Part shown: piece after piece, positions 14,410 to 23,561 of the stretch
Layout: every line of letters starts with the position of its first letter
How positions within the stretch are numbered: the stretch's first letter is position 1
Assembly: GCF_003860215.1 (NCBI RefSeq)
Contig: NZ_RQYH01000001.1
Span: 62,001 to 126,000, forward strand
DNA length: 64,000 nt
Source: Desulfovibrio sp. OH1186_COT-070
GTDB taxonomy: Bacteria > Desulfobacterota > Desulfovibrionia > Desulfovibrionales > Desulfovibrionaceae
Direction of reading: 5' to 3'
The notes under the pieces: generated by a model
What the model saw: the letters and a program-made list of their open reading frames with translations, nothing else
The model's database searches: none
What the model was told of the DNA's origin: nothing
Translations under genes and position numbers: made by a program

Positions 14410-15775
14410 GGTCTTTGCCCTCGATCCACAAGGGGCCGAGGCGCGTGATGCTGCCCGCGCCGAGAGTCAGCAGCACGTCTCCCTCCCGCAAAATGCCCGG
14501 CAGAGCGTTGGCCATTTCGTCAACAGTCTGAAAATACTCAACGGGAGTCGCGCATACCTGCCGTATGCCCTGCGCAAGGCTCTGCCCGGAAACTCCGGGA
14601 ATGGGCTTTTCAGAGGCCGCATAAATTTCTGTGAGCAGCAAAAGGTCTGTTTCATGAAAAACATTGCAAAACTCTCCGAAATGGGCTTCCGTCCGGCTGA
14701 AGCGGTGCGGCTGAAAGGCCACAACAACGCGTCTGTCAGAAAAAATCTGACGGGCAGTTTTCAGCGTTGCCGCAATTTCTGCGGGATGGTGGCCGTAGTC
14801 GTCCACCACAGTCACCCCCTCCCTTTCGCCCTTGAATTCAAAGCGCCGCCCTACTCCGCCAAAAGTGCGCAGCCCCTCCACACAGGTTTCAAAATCTATG
14901 TCCGCCGCCATGGCCGCGCCGATGGCAGCCAGGGCATTGAGCACATTGTGCAGCCCCGGATGCGGCAGAAGAACCTCTCCGAGCCTTTCTTCCTCACGCC
15001 AAACCTCAAAGCGACTTTTGATGCCGTTTTCCAGCAAAACCGCACGCAGGGAGCACTCTTTTGCAAAGCCGTATGTGCACACGGGCCGCTTGATCCGGGG
15101 CAAAAGGGCGCGTACCCCGGCGTCATCGCCGCAGACAATGTTGACCCCGTAAAAGGGAACATTGTTCATGAACTGGACAAAAGCCTCGTCTATTTTTTCG
15201 CGACTTTTGTAGTAATCCAGATGGTCGTCGTCCACGTTGGTCACAACGTTGATGATGGGCAAAAGGCACAGAAAAGACCCGTCGGACTCGTCCGCCTCGG
15301 CGATCAGGTATTCCCCTTTGCCCAAATGGGCATTGGTACCGTAGGCATTGAGACGCCCGCCAATGATGACCGTAGGGTCCAGGCCGGCGGCGTCAAATAT
15401 GGAAGCGGTCAGAGACGTGGTGGTGGTTTTGCCGTGCGTTCCGGCAATGGCCACGCCCTGGCGCAGGCGCATCAATTCCGCCAGCATTTCCGCGCGGGGT
15501 ATGATGGCAATACCCCGCCGCCGGGCTTCCGCCAGTTCCGGATTGTCTTCTCCAATGGCCGTGGATTTGACCAGAACCTGCACTTCGCCCACATTTTTTG
15601 CGGAGTGACCGATGGTGATGCGCGCTCCCAGATCACACAGACGGCGCGTCACCGCCGATTCGCCCATGTCGGAACCGAAAACGCCGTACCCCAGGCTGAG
15701 CAAAACTTCGGCAATGCCGCTCATGCCCGACCCCCCGATTCCGACCATATGGATATTCCGTATCTTGCTGTTCAT
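14402..15775 (-). CDS. murC: UDP-N-acetylmuramate--L-alanine ligase MurC
   Basis: The product has 457 residues. It ligates L-alanine to UDP-MurNAc using ATP. The N-terminal Rossmann domain starts [18 protein letters not shown], and the Mur-ligase P-loop GTHGKTT is at about residues 112-118. The central domain contains EADESDGSF and the C-terminal domain [13 protein letters not shown] and FQPHRFSR, all typical of MurC. The chosen ATG (15775) matches the family N-terminus; the open frame extends further upstream without a better ribosome site. It lies 52 bases after murG. Confidence 0.96.
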   Translation of the reverse strand: MNSKIRNIHMVGIGGSGMSGIAEVLLSLGYGVFGSDMGESAVTRRLCDLGARITIGHSAKNVGEVQVLVKSTAIGEDNPELAEARRRGIAIIPRAEMLAELMRLRQGVAIAGTHGKTTTTSLTASIFDAAGLDPTVIIGGRLNAYGTNAHLGKGEYLIAEADESDGSFLCLLPIINVVTNVDDDHLDYYKSREKIDEAFVQFMNNVPFYGVNIVCGDDAGVRALLPRIKRPVCTYGFAKECSLRAVLLENGIKSRFEVWREEERLGEVLLPHPGLHNVLNALAAIGAAMAADIDFETCVEGLRTFGGVGRRFEFKGEREGVTVVDDYGHHPAEIAATLKTARQIFSDRRVVVAFQPHRFSRTEAHFGEFCNVFHETDLLLLTEIYAASEKPIPGVSGQSLAQGIRQVCATPVEYFQTVDEMANALPGILREGDVLLTLGAGSITRLGPLWIEGKDRA

Positions 15776-15827
15776 TCTCTGCCCGCTTTTTTCCTGTTTC
15801 GCCACTGCTTCCGAACATTGCGGATCG

Positions 15828-16898
15828 TCAAATGCCGCCGCACACATCTTCAAGAACCGCAACAACACGGGCGGCCGCATCAAACCGCGCCGCAGCCACT
15901 GCGGCGGCGCTCATGCTTTCCCGCACCGAAGGATCTTCCAGCATGCTCACCAGCATGCCCGCAATCCGGCTGTCCAGGGCACCCTCTGCAATCAGGCGTG
16001 CGGCACCGCAGCGCTCAAGAACTTCCGCATTTTTTGTCTGATGGTCATGGACGGCGTGCGGAAAAGGCACCAGCACCGCAGGCAATCCCGCCGCGCACAG
16101 TTCCGCCACAGTGCTTGCCCCTGCCCGGCACAGCGCCATGTCTGCCCAGGCATAGGCTTCTGCCATGTCACCGATAAAGGCGCTGACGCACTCCGGCGCA
16201 TACCCGACGTTCACATAGGCGGTGCGCACCCGGGCTTCATCGGCCGCTCCGGTCTGGTGGCGGATTTCCAGACCCGCAGCGCAAAAGCTGCCCAGATTGT
16301 CCAGCATGAATTCATTCAGAGCGCGCGCTCCCTGCGATCCCCCCATGACCAGAAGCCGCCGTGTTGTCCGTTGTCGTTTGTGCCTGCCCACAGCGCTGAC
16401 GGACGACCGCACCGGATTGCCCGTAACGACGCATTTTTCCGCAGCAAAGCCCGCTGTTCCCGGCAGGGAAAGACATACCCGCCGCGCCACACGGGACAAA
16501 AGGCGGTTGCCTGTGCCTGCAACGGCATTCTGCTCATGGAGCACACAGGGCACGCCCGTGCAATACGCTGCGGCCAACGGTGCTGCGGCTGCATAGCCGC
16601 CAAAGCCGACCACGACCTGCGGGCGAAAACGCCCAAGAATGCGCACTGCCTTACCCACAGCCCAGCCCATGCGCAGCAGGGCATCAAGGGCACGCACACC
16701 CCGCCCCATTACGCCGCGCACCGGCAAACCCTCAAAATCCACCCCTGCCTGCCGGGCCAAACCGGCTTCAGGCCCGTAGAGAGAGCCGACAAAAAGCAAT
16801 CGTGCTCCGGGGTGTCGCCTTTCGAGCTCTTCCGCCACAGCCAGAGCCGGAAAGATATGCCCGCCGGTTCCGCCGGTGGTCAGGAGGACGGAGCGCAT
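15828..16898 (-). CDS. murG: MurG: UDP-GlcNAc transferase to lipid I (makes lipid II)
   Basis: This 356-residue GT-B enzyme adds GlcNAc to lipid I at the inner face of the membrane, giving lipid II. The first G loop, [20 protein letters not shown], is at residues 5-24. The second Rossmann domain holds [12 protein letters not shown], and the donor-binding segment reads [17 protein letters not shown] ... HQTKNAE. The start ATG overlaps the ftsW 3' end by 19 bases. No strong ribosome site is seen, so re-initiation from ftsW is likely. Upstream in-frame sequence was discarded because it lies inside ftsW and does not resemble MurG. Confidence 0.95.
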   Translation of the reverse strand: MRSVLLTTGGTGGHIFPALAVAEELERRHPGARLLFVGSLYGPEAGLARQAGVDFEGLPVRGVMGRGVRALDALLRMGWAVGKAVRILGRFRPQVVVGFGGYAAAAPLAAAYCTGVPCVLHEQNAVAGTGNRLLSRVARRVCLSLPGTAGFAAEKCVVTGNPVRSSVSAVGRHKRQRTTRRLLVMGGSQGARALNEFMLDNLGSFCAAGLEIRHQTGAADEARVRTAYVNVGYAPECVSAFIGDMAEAYAWADMALCRAGASTVAELCAAGLPAVLVPFPHAVHDHQTKNAEVLERCGAARLIAEGALDSRIAGMLVSMLEDPSVRESMSAAAVAAARFDAAARVVAVLEDVCGGI

Positions 16899-18055
16899 GC
16901 TTTGGCCGTGCGTGAAAAGTTCATGAGCAGCCCCACGCAGAGCATGGTGCTCACCAGACTGCTGCCGCCGTAACTCATGAGCGGCATGGGAACCCCCTTG
17001 GGCGGGGCTACCCCCATGACCACGGCAAGATTCATGACTGCGCCCATGGCAAGGATGACGGTGAGGCCGAAAGAAGTCAGGCGGTCGCGCAGTTCGCTCT
17101 GCCCCATAACAATACGGTAGCAACGCCAGAACAGCATGGCAAAAAGAAGCATGACAATGCTCATGCCCACAAACCCCAATTCTTCGGCCAACACGGCCAT
17201 GATAAAGTCGTTATGGGCCTCAGGCAGGTAGAACATTTTCTGCTTGCTGGCTCCCACGCCAACGCCGAAAAAACTCCCCGAACCGATGGCCAGCAGGGAT
17301 TGCACCAACTGGTATCCGGTATTGTGCGCGTCCTGAAAAGGATCCATGAAGGCCATCAACCTGCGCAGACGGTAGGGAGAAGAAATGGCCAGAGCCAGAG
17401 CACCCGCCAGCGCCAGAGCCACGGAAAAAAAGAGATAGATGAAGCGCGTTCCCCCTGCCACGCACATGAAAAAAAGGATTCCGGCCAGCACGACGGCACT
17501 GCCGAAATCCGGTTGCAGCAGCAGCAGAAAGCAGAACAGGGCCGTGACGGCAAAAGGCGGAATGACACCGCGGCTGAACGTCTTGATGATGTCCTGCTTG
17601 GAGCTCATGAAATACGCCAGATAGAGCGCCAGGGAAATTTTGACAAATTCCATGGGTTGCACGGAAAAAGGGCCAACGGGAATCCAGCGTTTGGCTCCGT
17701 TGATGGCAGGTGCAAGCGGAGAAAGCGTCACCAGCAAAAGCAGAAGGGAAAAAAAGAGCGCGGGATACTGGATGCTGTAAAGCCAGCGGCGGGGCAGCAG
17801 AGCCGCAGCCCACAGGGCCAGCCCGCCCGCCAGGGCAAACAGAACCTGCCGCTTGAAAAAAAAGTACTTGTCCCCGTTGGACTGCTCGGCCACGATGCCG
17901 CTGGCCGAGAGTACCATCACAAGGCCGATGGACAGAATGACCAGCATGATGGTGAAGAGCCACCAGTCAAAGGAGCCCACCAAGACTCCCTGTGCGGCGT
18001 GCGCCCCGCTGCCGGTTCCGGACGCCCTGTTTTTGGGAGAAAAAGAATTTTTCAT
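16880..18055 (-). CDS. ftsW: Division-specific peptidoglycan polymerase FtsW
   Basis: The product has 391 residues, is of the SEDS family, and has about ten membrane spans beginning near residue 30. Family landmarks are YFFFKRQ after the first span, NGAKRWI and QPMEFVKISL in the first extracytoplasmic region, LLQPDFGSA, and the C-terminal GVAPPKGVPMPLMSYGGSSL. FtsW polymerises lipid II at the septum together with FtsI, which is encoded upstream in this cluster. Its ATG overlaps the murD stop (ATGA). Confidence 0.96.
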   Translation of the reverse strand: MKNSFSPKNRASGTGSGAHAAQGVLVGSFDWWLFTIMLVILSIGLVMVLSASGIVAEQSNGDKYFFFKRQVLFALAGGLALWAAALLPRRWLYSIQYPALFFSLLLLLVTLSPLAPAINGAKRWIPVGPFSVQPMEFVKISLALYLAYFMSSKQDIIKTFSRGVIPPFAVTALFCFLLLLQPDFGSAVVLAGILFFMCVAGGTRFIYLFFSVALALAGALALAISSPYRLRRLMAFMDPFQDAHNTGYQLVQSLLAIGSGSFFGVGVGASKQKMFYLPEAHNDFIMAVLAEELGFVGMSIVMLLFAMLFWRCYRIVMGQSELRDRLTSFGLTVILAMGAVMNLAVVMGVAPPKGVPMPLMSYGGSSLVSTMLCVGLLMNFSRTAKACAPSS

Positions 18056-19356
18056 GACAGCCCGCCCACAATGCGTTTGAAATCTTCGCCGCGCTCCTCG
18101 TAATTCCTGTACAGATCGTAGCTGGCCGTGCCGGGCGACAAAAGCAGCACCTCGCCGGACCGCGCGTTGGCCGATGCAAAACGCACCGCCGGTTCAAGAC
18201 TTTCATGCCAGGTCATGGGCACAATTCCCTGCCAGGCTTTTTCAAAATGCTCGCGCCCCGCGCCAAACAGAGCGACTTCGCGAACTTTTTCCCGCACCAG
18301 AGGAACCAGAGCGCCCAAATCTCCCCCCTTGAACTTGCCGCCGCACAGCAGGCGCACAGGGCGCGAAAATGCCTCCAGAGCCACTTGAAGCGAAGAAACC
18401 GTCGTACATTTGGAGTCATTGACGTACAAAACGCCCCTGCGCTCGGCCACACGCTCCAGGCGGTGGGGCAAAGGCGCAAAGCGCGCCACAGCCTTTGCGG
18501 CATTGGCCTCGCTGACGCCGAAAAAACGGCAGGCCTGCCATGCGGCTTCCTCATTATCGCGGTTATGCGCGCCCAGCAGGTGGCTTTGGGAAAAACGGGC
18601 AGACGCCTGCACAAAAACCTTGCGCGCCCCCATGCTTTCCAGTTCTCCACAGTCCCGCAGGCTCTGTCCCAGAACGGCCAGATCTCCCGCGTCCTGACAG
18701 CGGAAAAGGCGAAATTTCGCGGCCCTGTATTCCGCAATATCCTTGTGATAGTCCAGATGGTTGGGCGTGATGTTCAGCAAAACCCCCACACGGGGACAAA
18801 ACGTGAGGCAAAGTTGCAACTGAAAGCTGGAAACCTCCAGCACAAGAACGTCCGCACTGCGCCCGGCCAGCACATATTCAGACAGGGGCGTGCCGATATT
18901 GCCCCCCAGAAAAACGCTGTAGCCCTGCTCATGAAGCATGGCTGCCGCCAGAGAAGCCACTGTGGTCTTGCCGCTCGTTCCGGTCACGGCAAGAACCGGC
19001 TCATTGTCCAGATAGCGCCAGGCCAGTTCCATCTCTGCCAGAACTTCCACGTCCCCGGCGAGGAGAAATTCTTCCAGGCTTGCCACCGGTATGCCCGGAC
19101 TGGGCACAACAAGGGCGGCGTGGGAAAAATGCTCCGGCTGATGCGCCCCTGCCAACGTTTCGATGCCCAGATTGCCCAGTTCCGCAAGCAGATCTTCGCG
19201 GCCGCGAAATGCGCCGGGATTGCTGTCCAGCAGACGCACCCGTGCTCCCTCTCGCCGCAAAAGGCGTGCAGCAGCAAGGCCGGAGCGGCCTGCCCCCACA
19301 ACGACCGCCAACTCGCCGGGCTGAATTTTTCTGCCCCGATTTTTTTGCAAAGCCAT
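18052..19356 (-). CDS. murD: UDP-N-acetylmuramoyl-L-alanine--D-glutamate ligase MurD
   Basis: This 434-residue Mur ligase adds D-glutamate to UDP-MurNAc-L-Ala. An N-terminal Rossmann fold (VVVGAGRSGLAAARLL) precedes the P-loop GTSGKTT at about residues 126-132, followed by LEVSSFQLQ, ITPNHLDYH and the C-terminal PHRLE, NDSKCTT and LLSPGTASYD motifs specific to MurD. It lies nine bases downstream of mraY and overlaps ftsW by four bases. Confidence 0.96.
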   Translation of the reverse strand: MALQKNRGRKIQPGELAVVVGAGRSGLAAARLLRREGARVRLLDSNPGAFRGREDLLAELGNLGIETLAGAHQPEHFSHAALVVPSPGIPVASLEEFLLAGDVEVLAEMELAWRYLDNEPVLAVTGTSGKTTVASLAAAMLHEQGYSVFLGGNIGTPLSEYVLAGRSADVLVLEVSSFQLQLCLTFCPRVGVLLNITPNHLDYHKDIAEYRAAKFRLFRCQDAGDLAVLGQSLRDCGELESMGARKVFVQASARFSQSHLLGAHNRDNEEAAWQACRFFGVSEANAAKAVARFAPLPHRLERVAERRGVLYVNDSKCTTVSSLQVALEAFSRPVRLLCGGKFKGGDLGALVPLVREKVREVALFGAGREHFEKAWQGIVPMTWHESLEPAVRFASANARSGEVLLLSPGTASYDLYRNYEERGEDFKRIVGGLS

Positions 19357-19365
19357 GCCGCCCCC

Positions 19366-20442
19366 TCAACGCAGCTTCAAGACCGAAAGAGCCACAAGCC
19401 CCAACAAAATGGAGGTGATCCAGAAACGGATGATGATTTTGGATTCCGGCACCCCTTTCAGTTCAAAATGGTGGTGCAGCGGCGCCATGCGGAAAATCCT
19501 TTTTCCTCCGGTCCAGCGGAAATAGCTGACCTGCAGGATGACCGAAAGAGTTTCCGCAACAAACAGCCCCCCCACGACAGAAAGCACCAGCTCCTGCTTG
19601 CAGAGCAGGGCCAGATAGCCCAGCACTCCCCCCAGAGAGAGCGAGCCCACATCCCCCATGAAAATCTGCGCGGGATAGGCATTGAACCACAAAAATCCGA
19701 GGCCCGCTCCCACCAGGGCTGCGCAGACCACCGTCACCTCGCCCACGCCCTGCATGTACGGAACAAGAAGATATGAGGAAAGGCGCGCATTGCCGGTGAT
19801 ATAAATGAAAATGGAAAAAACAAGGCAGGCAACAATGACCGGGCCGATGGCCAGGCCGTCCAGCCCGTCTGTCAGGTTCACGGCGTTGGATGCGGCCACC
19901 ATGACAAAAATCCCGAAAGGCACATAGAACAGCCCGAGATCAATGGTCACCTCCTTGAAAAAGGGAATGGTCAACTGGCTGCCGTAATCCGGATTCAGGT
20001 ACAGTTGCACCATGGCGATCCCGGCCACACAGATCTGCCCCGCCATCTTGCGCCGCCCGGAAATGCCGCGGTTTTTCTGGTTGCGCAGTTTGACCATATC
20101 ATCCCAGAGCCCCACAGCGCCGAAACCCGCAAAAACAAAGAACGTCTGCCAGACATATCTGTTGGTCAAATCCGACCAGAGCAGTATGCTGACAGCAAAC
20201 ACGCAAAGAATCATCAGGCCGCCCATGGTGGGGGTGCCCGCCTTGGAAGCATGGCCGGACACGTCCTCATGGATATACTGGCCGCACTTGAGGCGGCGTA
20301 ACCATGCAATGCACCGCGGCCCAAGAAGAATGGAAAGAAGCAGGGCCGTAATCAGCGCGGCAAGGGAGCGAAAGCTGAGATAACGGAAAACATTGAAAAA
20401 TATCCAATCGGAGGAAAGAGGAACAAGAAGATGATACAACAT
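19366..20442 (-). CDS. mraY: Phospho-MurNAc-pentapeptide translocase MraY
   Basis: The product has 358 residues and about ten membrane spans. It transfers phospho-MurNAc-pentapeptide to undecaprenyl phosphate, producing lipid I. Conserved loops are visible: [52 protein letters not shown] and [12 protein letters not shown]. The ATG at 20442 gives the usual short N-terminus (MLYHLL...[10 protein letters not shown]). An in-frame TTG 33 bases earlier is possible, because neither start has a strong ribosome site. It follows murF by 105 bases. Confidence 0.95.
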   Translation of the reverse strand: MLYHLLVPLSSDWIFFNVFRYLSFRSLAALITALLLSILLGPRCIAWLRRLKCGQYIHEDVSGHASKAGTPTMGGLMILCVFAVSILLWSDLTNRYVWQTFFVFAGFGAVGLWDDMVKLRNQKNRGISGRRKMAGQICVAGIAMVQLYLNPDYGSQLTIPFFKEVTIDLGLFYVPFGIFVMVAASNAVNLTDGLDGLAIGPVIVACLVFSIFIYITGNARLSSYLLVPYMQGVGEVTVVCAALVGAGLGFLWFNAYPAQIFMGDVGSLSLGGVLGYLALLCKQELVLSVVGGLFVAETLSVILQVSYFRWTGGKRIFRMAPLHHHFELKGVPESKIIIRFWITSILLGLVALSVLKLR

Positions 20443-20547
20443 GCTGTGCAGTCCGTCCGCAGTATTTTTACCCAATCAGCCCCGACGCGCCATGCCGGGC
20501 CATAGCCGCATCGCGCCGGGCGTATCGCAACACGACGCGCCAGAGCG

Positions 20548-21948
20548 TTATGCCCTGAAAATTTCCAGAAAATCCTCCACTCTGGTACTTCTCGACCCCT
20601 TGAACAGCACAACCCCCCCCGAACCGGACAAGACGCTCCCCTGCATCTCCGACCAGGCATGCAGAAAATCCGGTGCTGCAGTCACTTCCATCCACGGCCC
20701 CTGATAGCCGCCTTCCGAAAGGCCAAGCCGCACGGCAGCACCCTGCCCTCCCTTCCAGAACACCGCAGAAGGTTTCAGTTCCGCCAGGTTGCGTCCGAGA
20801 AGATAGTGCTCGCTTTCCGTCTGGCAGCCCAGTTCGAGCATCTCGCCCAATACCGCCACGAAATGACGCCCGCCCGCCATTTCTGCGGCAGCCGCCAACA
20901 TGCGCCTCATGGACAGGGGATTGGCATTGTAGGTATCGTCCATGAGCAGCCATGCGCCCCAACGCCGTTGGGAGAACCTCTGGGGCGGAAGGTGCGCCTG
21001 CCGAAAACCGGTTGCGATCTCCTCCGGCGAAAGCCCCAGCAGGAAGGCCGCAGCGCCTGTTGCCGCAACATTTTCCGCGCCGTACGCTCCCCTGAAGGGC
21101 GCGACTACCTCATGCCGTGTTCCGCCCAGCCAAAGAGCATAGCGGCCTTTCGGGCTTTCAGGGGCATCCGGATCATCCTCTCCCCCGACCGGCCCGATAT
21201 ACGAGGCGCAGTACGCGGCTTCCTGTCCCGCAGCACTGAACAAATGCAGCTTTGCCCCTGTGGCCTGCGCTTCCCGCACAAGGTCGGGGTAGTCGGCGCA
21301 AACCAGTCCTTCCCCGCAATCCGCAAGATGGGCCAGCAAGCGCGCCTTGTGCCAAGCAACACCCTTTGCCCCCAGCCCTTCGGCATGCCCTGTACCGGCA
21401 TTGACAATCAGTCCCATGTCCGGCCGCAGTACGGATGCCAGTTCATCCATGTCCCCGTCATGGCTGATGCCCAGTTCCATGACCCAGAAATCTTCCTGCC
21501 CGTCCGCCTCCAGCACGGAGCGGGGCATGCCGATCTGGTTATTGTAGTTCATGGCGTTCTGGGCAGTCCTGCCCCGTACGGACAGAACGCCGGACAACAC
21601 TTCCTTGACAGTGGTTTTGCCCGCTGTGCCCGTGACGCCCACCACGCGCGCACGGGTTCTGGTCCGCCACAGGGCGGCGATACGCCCGAGCGCCCGAACC
21701 GTATCCGCAACCCGCAGCACAGGCACGCGGCTTTCCGCCACATCCGCGGAAACAAGCAGTGCGGCCGCGCCCCTGTCTACAGCCATGCTGGCAAAGGCAT
21801 GCCCGTCCGCACGGCTGCCGGGAATACAGACAAAAAGAGAGCCGGGGAAGGTTTGGCGGCTGTCCGTGACGGCGCACGTCAGTTCCGGATTGTCCGCACA
21901 CGGCAGCAATCCCAGACATTCCGCAATTTCATTGTAGCTCAGGCGCAA
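20548..21948 (-). CDS. murF: UDP-MurNAc-tripeptide--D-Ala-D-Ala ligase MurF
   Basis: This 466-residue Mur ligase adds D-alanyl-D-alanine to complete the UDP-MurNAc-pentapeptide. The substrate domain has VTDSRQTFPGSLFVCIPG, the P-loop GTAGKTT is at about residues 107-113, the central domain holds MELGISHDGDM, and the C-terminal domain DDTYNANPLSMR. The start appears to be TTG, inside the last codons of murE, with GGGAG nine bases upstream. The reading frame and family alignment leave no ATG near enough to replace it. Confidence 0.93.
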   Translation of the reverse strand: MRLSYNEIAECLGLLPCADNPELTCAVTDSRQTFPGSLFVCIPGSRADGHAFASMAVDRGAAALLVSADVAESRVPVLRVADTVRALGRIAALWRTRTRARVVGVTGTAGKTTVKEVLSGVLSVRGRTAQNAMNYNNQIGMPRSVLEADGQEDFWVMELGISHDGDMDELASVLRPDMGLIVNAGTGHAEGLGAKGVAWHKARLLAHLADCGEGLVCADYPDLVREAQATGAKLHLFSAAGQEAAYCASYIGPVGGEDDPDAPESPKGRYALWLGGTRHEVVAPFRGAYGAENVAATGAAAFLLGLSPEEIATGFRQAHLPPQRFSQRRWGAWLLMDDTYNANPLSMRRMLAAAAEMAGGRHFVAVLGEMLELGCQTESEHYLLGRNLAELKPSAVFWKGGQGAAVRLGLSEGGYQGPWMEVTAAPDFLHAWSEMQGSVLSGSGGVVLFKGSRSTRVEDFLEIFRA

Positions 21949-23393
21949 TGCAAAAGCTCCCTGACCACTTCCTGGTCACTGTAATGGTGTCTGACGCCCT
22001 GAATGATCTGATAGTCCTCATGCCCTTTGCCCGCAATGAGCAGGGCATCGTCCTTGCCCAGCATGTCCAGGGCCGCAGCAGTAGCTTCACGGCGGTCAAC
22101 CCTGACAACAAGCTCCGGCGCACGCGCAAGGCCGGGCAAAACATCCTGCAAAATGGCCTCAGGCTCTTCAAAGCGCGGATTGTCGGATGTGAGCACAGCC
22201 ACATCCGACCAGCGGGCCACTGCTTCGCCCATGAGGGGGCGTTTGCTGCGGTCGCGGTTTCCACCACAGCCGAAAACCGTAATGATACGCCGAAACCCCG
22301 CTCCGCGCAGGGCCTTGAGCACGTTTTCCAGCGCATCGGGCGTGTGGGCGTAGTCCACAAATACGCTCAGCCCTTGCGGATTTTCCACGCGTTCCAACCT
22401 GCCACAGACGCCGGAAAACTTTTCCAGCGCCGCAAAGTCGCCGGGCGAAAGCCCCAGATCCAGCCCGAGAGCCTGAACGGCAAGCAGATTGGAGGCATTG
22501 AAAGCTCCCACAAGCGGCGAACGCAACTCCCACCGCTCGTCGCCGCAACTCATGCGAAGATGGCAGCCGTTTGTTCCGGAAGAAAGAAGTTCGCCCCAAA
22601 GATGCTTGCGGTGGGGAGCGCCCTTTTGCAGGCCGAAAGAAAGCGCTGTGGGGCACAATTCCAGCAGACGCCGCCCCCACGGATCGTCGGAATTGACGGC
22701 CATGGCCTTGTCGCTGCGGGGCATTTCCAGAAAAAGTCTTGCCTTGGCACGAAAATAACTCTCCATATTCTCGTGGTAGTCCAGGTGATCCTGCGTCAGA
22801 TTGGTAAAAATGCAGCCGGAAAAACGCACTCCGCAAATACGCCGCTGCTCTACGGCATGGGAGGAAACCTCCATGACGACAACGTCCACGCCGTCTTGCG
22901 CCATCTGGGACAGCATGGCATGAACGCGCAGAACATCGGGCGTGGTCAGGGGGGCGGCCTCCGTGTGGCCGGGCCAGCGGTAGCTCACAGTGCCCAGAAC
23001 TCCCACCCGGCATCCCGCACCCGCAAACAGGCGTTCCACCAGATAGGCGCAGGTGGTTTTTCCGTTGGTTCCGGTGATGCCGATCACCTTCAGGGGCAGT
23101 TGGTCCGTATGCCACCGGGCTTCGGCCAGAAACCAGAGAGCTTCTCGTGGGTCGGCGTGGTGCACAACAGCGCAACCGGCATTCGCAGCAAAGAATTCTT
23201 CCGCGCTGCCGGGACGGCACACCACCACTCCCGCGCCAGCTTCCACCGCAGCGGGGATAAAGCGGCTGCCGTCCTCGCTGTGTCCGGCCACGGCAACAAA
23301 AATATCGCCGGGCGCAACCTGACGGGAATCGGCCCGAACTTCAAGGCCGCCGCGCCTGCACTGCTCAAGAAGTGCTGCAAACTGCCGTTCCAT
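21939..23393 (-). CDS. murE: MurE: adds the third stem residue, probably meso-DAP
   Basis: This 484-residue Mur ligase adds the third residue to UDP-MurNAc-L-Ala-D-Glu. Features are DSRQVAPGDIFVA, the P-loop GTNGKTT at about residues 108-114, TTPDVLRV, MEVSSHA and VDYAHTPDALENVL. The specificity motif reads DNPRFEEP. The DNPR form is that of meso-diaminopimelate-adding enzymes; lysine-adding enzymes differ there. The cell wall is thus predicted to be of the Gram-negative meso-DAP type. The start is ATG. The 168 bases up to ftsI hold no gene. Confidence 0.95.
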   Translation of the reverse strand: MERQFAALLEQCRRGGLEVRADSRQVAPGDIFVAVAGHSEDGSRFIPAAVEAGAGVVVCRPGSAEEFFAANAGCAVVHHADPREALWFLAEARWHTDQLPLKVIGITGTNGKTTCAYLVERLFAGAGCRVGVLGTVSYRWPGHTEAAPLTTPDVLRVHAMLSQMAQDGVDVVVMEVSSHAVEQRRICGVRFSGCIFTNLTQDHLDYHENMESYFRAKARLFLEMPRSDKAMAVNSDDPWGRRLLELCPTALSFGLQKGAPHRKHLWGELLSSGTNGCHLRMSCGDERWELRSPLVGAFNASNLLAVQALGLDLGLSPGDFAALEKFSGVCGRLERVENPQGLSVFVDYAHTPDALENVLKALRGAGFRRIITVFGCGGNRDRSKRPLMGEAVARWSDVAVLTSDNPRFEEPEAILQDVLPGLARAPELVVRVDRREATAAALDMLGKDDALLIAGKGHEDYQIIQGVRHHYSDQEVVRELLHCA

Positions 23394-23561
23394 CGCTGAC
23401 CTGCCTCTTTCAAAAGCGCCGAAAAATCAGTCCCGGCAAGGAATTTTTGCGGCATGCGCAACCCCTGACACGGAAGCGGCACCAGAGAATCCGGCTGCCA
23501 GCCTCCCGGCGCGCGCCCTCTGCCTCCCGCTCCCGCGAAAAAGCACGCCCCCGCACACCGC

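Noticed and set aside
14246-16177. Forward open frame of about 640 codons across murB, murC and murG
   Set aside because: It lies wholly antisense to three well-supported Mur genes and reads as composition-driven Arg/Pro/His-rich sequence.
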